From contig JAITJY010000363.1 of assembly GCA_031278675.1 (NCBI GenBank), positions 1 through 5,887 on the forward strand: 5,887 nucleotides of DNA, in the 5' to 3' direction. The translations under genes were made by a program, and so were the position numbers. The notes under the pieces are model-generated. The model searched no databases. It was given only the letters and a program-made list of their open reading frames with translations, and was not told where the DNA came from. This stretch comes from Bifidobacteriaceae bacterium (lineage in GTDB: Bacteria; Actinomycetota; Actinomycetes; Actinomycetales; WQXJ01). Shown here in pieces: positions 5,577 to 5,887 of this stretch (positions within the stretch are counted from its first letter, which is position 1; each line of letters begins with the position of its first letter).

Positions 5577-5887
5577 GGGTCAGGAACTCGCGCAGGCGGG
5601 GGTGGTTCGGATTGGCCAATTCCAGGCGCGGGTCCGCGTCCACCACAATTTGCCCATGCTCGATGAACAACAACCGCGTGCCAACTTCGCGCGCGAAAGC
5701 CATCTCGTGTGTGACCACTACCATCGTCATCCCTTCAGCGGCTAGATCCTGCATGACCCTTAGGACCTCGCTGCGCAGTTCCGGGTCCAAAGCGGAGGTC
5801 GGCTCATCGAACAGCATGGCCCGCGGCTCGAGCGCCAGGGCGCGGGCGATCGCCACCCGCTGCCGCGGGCCGCCGGACAGCTGGTTC
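5566..5887 (-). CDS. Polar amino-acid ABC transporter ATP-binding protein, C-terminal part (cut by window edge)
   Basis: The reading frame is open to the window edge, giving 106 codons. The family is normally about 240-250 residues, so the Walker A and Q-loop region lies outside. The visible part starts at the ABC signature (NQLSGGPRQRVAIARALA) and continues through Walker B with its catalytic glutamate (MLFDEP), the D-loop (SALDPE) and the H-loop (VVVTHE). The sequence around THEMAFARE and the closing NPNHPRLREFL are typical of GlnQ/HisP-type ATPases that power uptake of polar amino acids at the inner membrane face. The signature has Pro-Arg where Gln-Gln is usual. The GTG at 5856 is an internal valine, not the start. 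It ends with TAG inside the aminotransferase gene (11-bp overlap), placing both in one operon. Permease and binding-protein genes presumably lie beyond the right edge. Confidence 0.93.
   Translation of the reverse strand, partial: NQLSGGPRQRVAIARALALEPRAMLFDEPTSALDPELRSEVLRVMQDLAAEGMTMVVVTHEMAFAREVGTRLLFIEHGQIVVDADPRLELANPNHPRLREFLTHVS

Noticed and set aside
4992..5666. Open frame of 224 codons on the plus strand opposite the aminotransferase
   Set aside because: No domain is recognisable, and the minus strand encodes a complete aminotransferase with every catalytic residue. It also runs across the boundary of two real genes.
1..5887. CRISPR arrays, tRNA or rRNA genes, IS ends, integrases, riboswitches
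   Set aside because: No regularly spaced repeats, cloverleaf candidates, transposase motifs or conserved RNA motifs were seen; nearly all the window is covered by five genes.

Overview
The window suggests a high-GC Gram-positive bacterium of the phylum Actinomycetota. The right part (about 3330 to the end) is very GC- and alanine-rich. The left part (about 90 to 3317) encodes a gene pair that, from general knowledge, is characteristic of Coriobacteriia such as Eggerthella and its relatives: a Tat-exported flavoprotein reductase next to a LuxR-type regulator with a polytopic membrane domain. The sequence alone does not settle whether the host is a coriobacterium or another actinobacterium that acquired the pair.

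Left module (1-3317). A minus-strand gene (90-1664) encodes a Tat/lipobox FAD-dependent oxidoreductase of the fumarate reductase/flavocytochrome c flavoprotein superfamily. A perfect 16-bp stem-loop (37-78) follows its stop codon. A 225-bp divergent intergenic region (1665-1889) separates it from a plus-strand gene (1890-3317) for a protein with about 12 membrane segments and a C-terminal LuxR DNA-binding domain. The intergenic region holds an imperfect inverted repeat, an extra direct copy of one half-site 32 bp away, and a plausible sigma70-type promoter for the regulator. The likely logic is that the membrane regulator senses a small molecule and controls the extracytoplasmic reductase that acts on it, as in an inducible anaerobic respiratory or detoxifying step. 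The substrate cannot be read from the sequence.

Right module (3330-5887). Three minus-strand genes form a tight operon: the C-terminal part of a polar amino-acid ABC transporter ATPase (cut by the window edge), a class I/II PLP-dependent aminotransferase overlapping it by 11 bp, and an RpiR-type HTH-SIS regulator starting 24 nt after the aminotransferase stop. This looks like regulated amino-acid uptake coupled to transamination. The regulator may also have its own leaderless promoter.

The modules converge at 3317/3330, with 12 bp between stop codons. Base composition changes visibly there, which suggests an acquisition boundary. The most interesting system in the window is the reductase plus membrane LuxR pair with its shared operator region.
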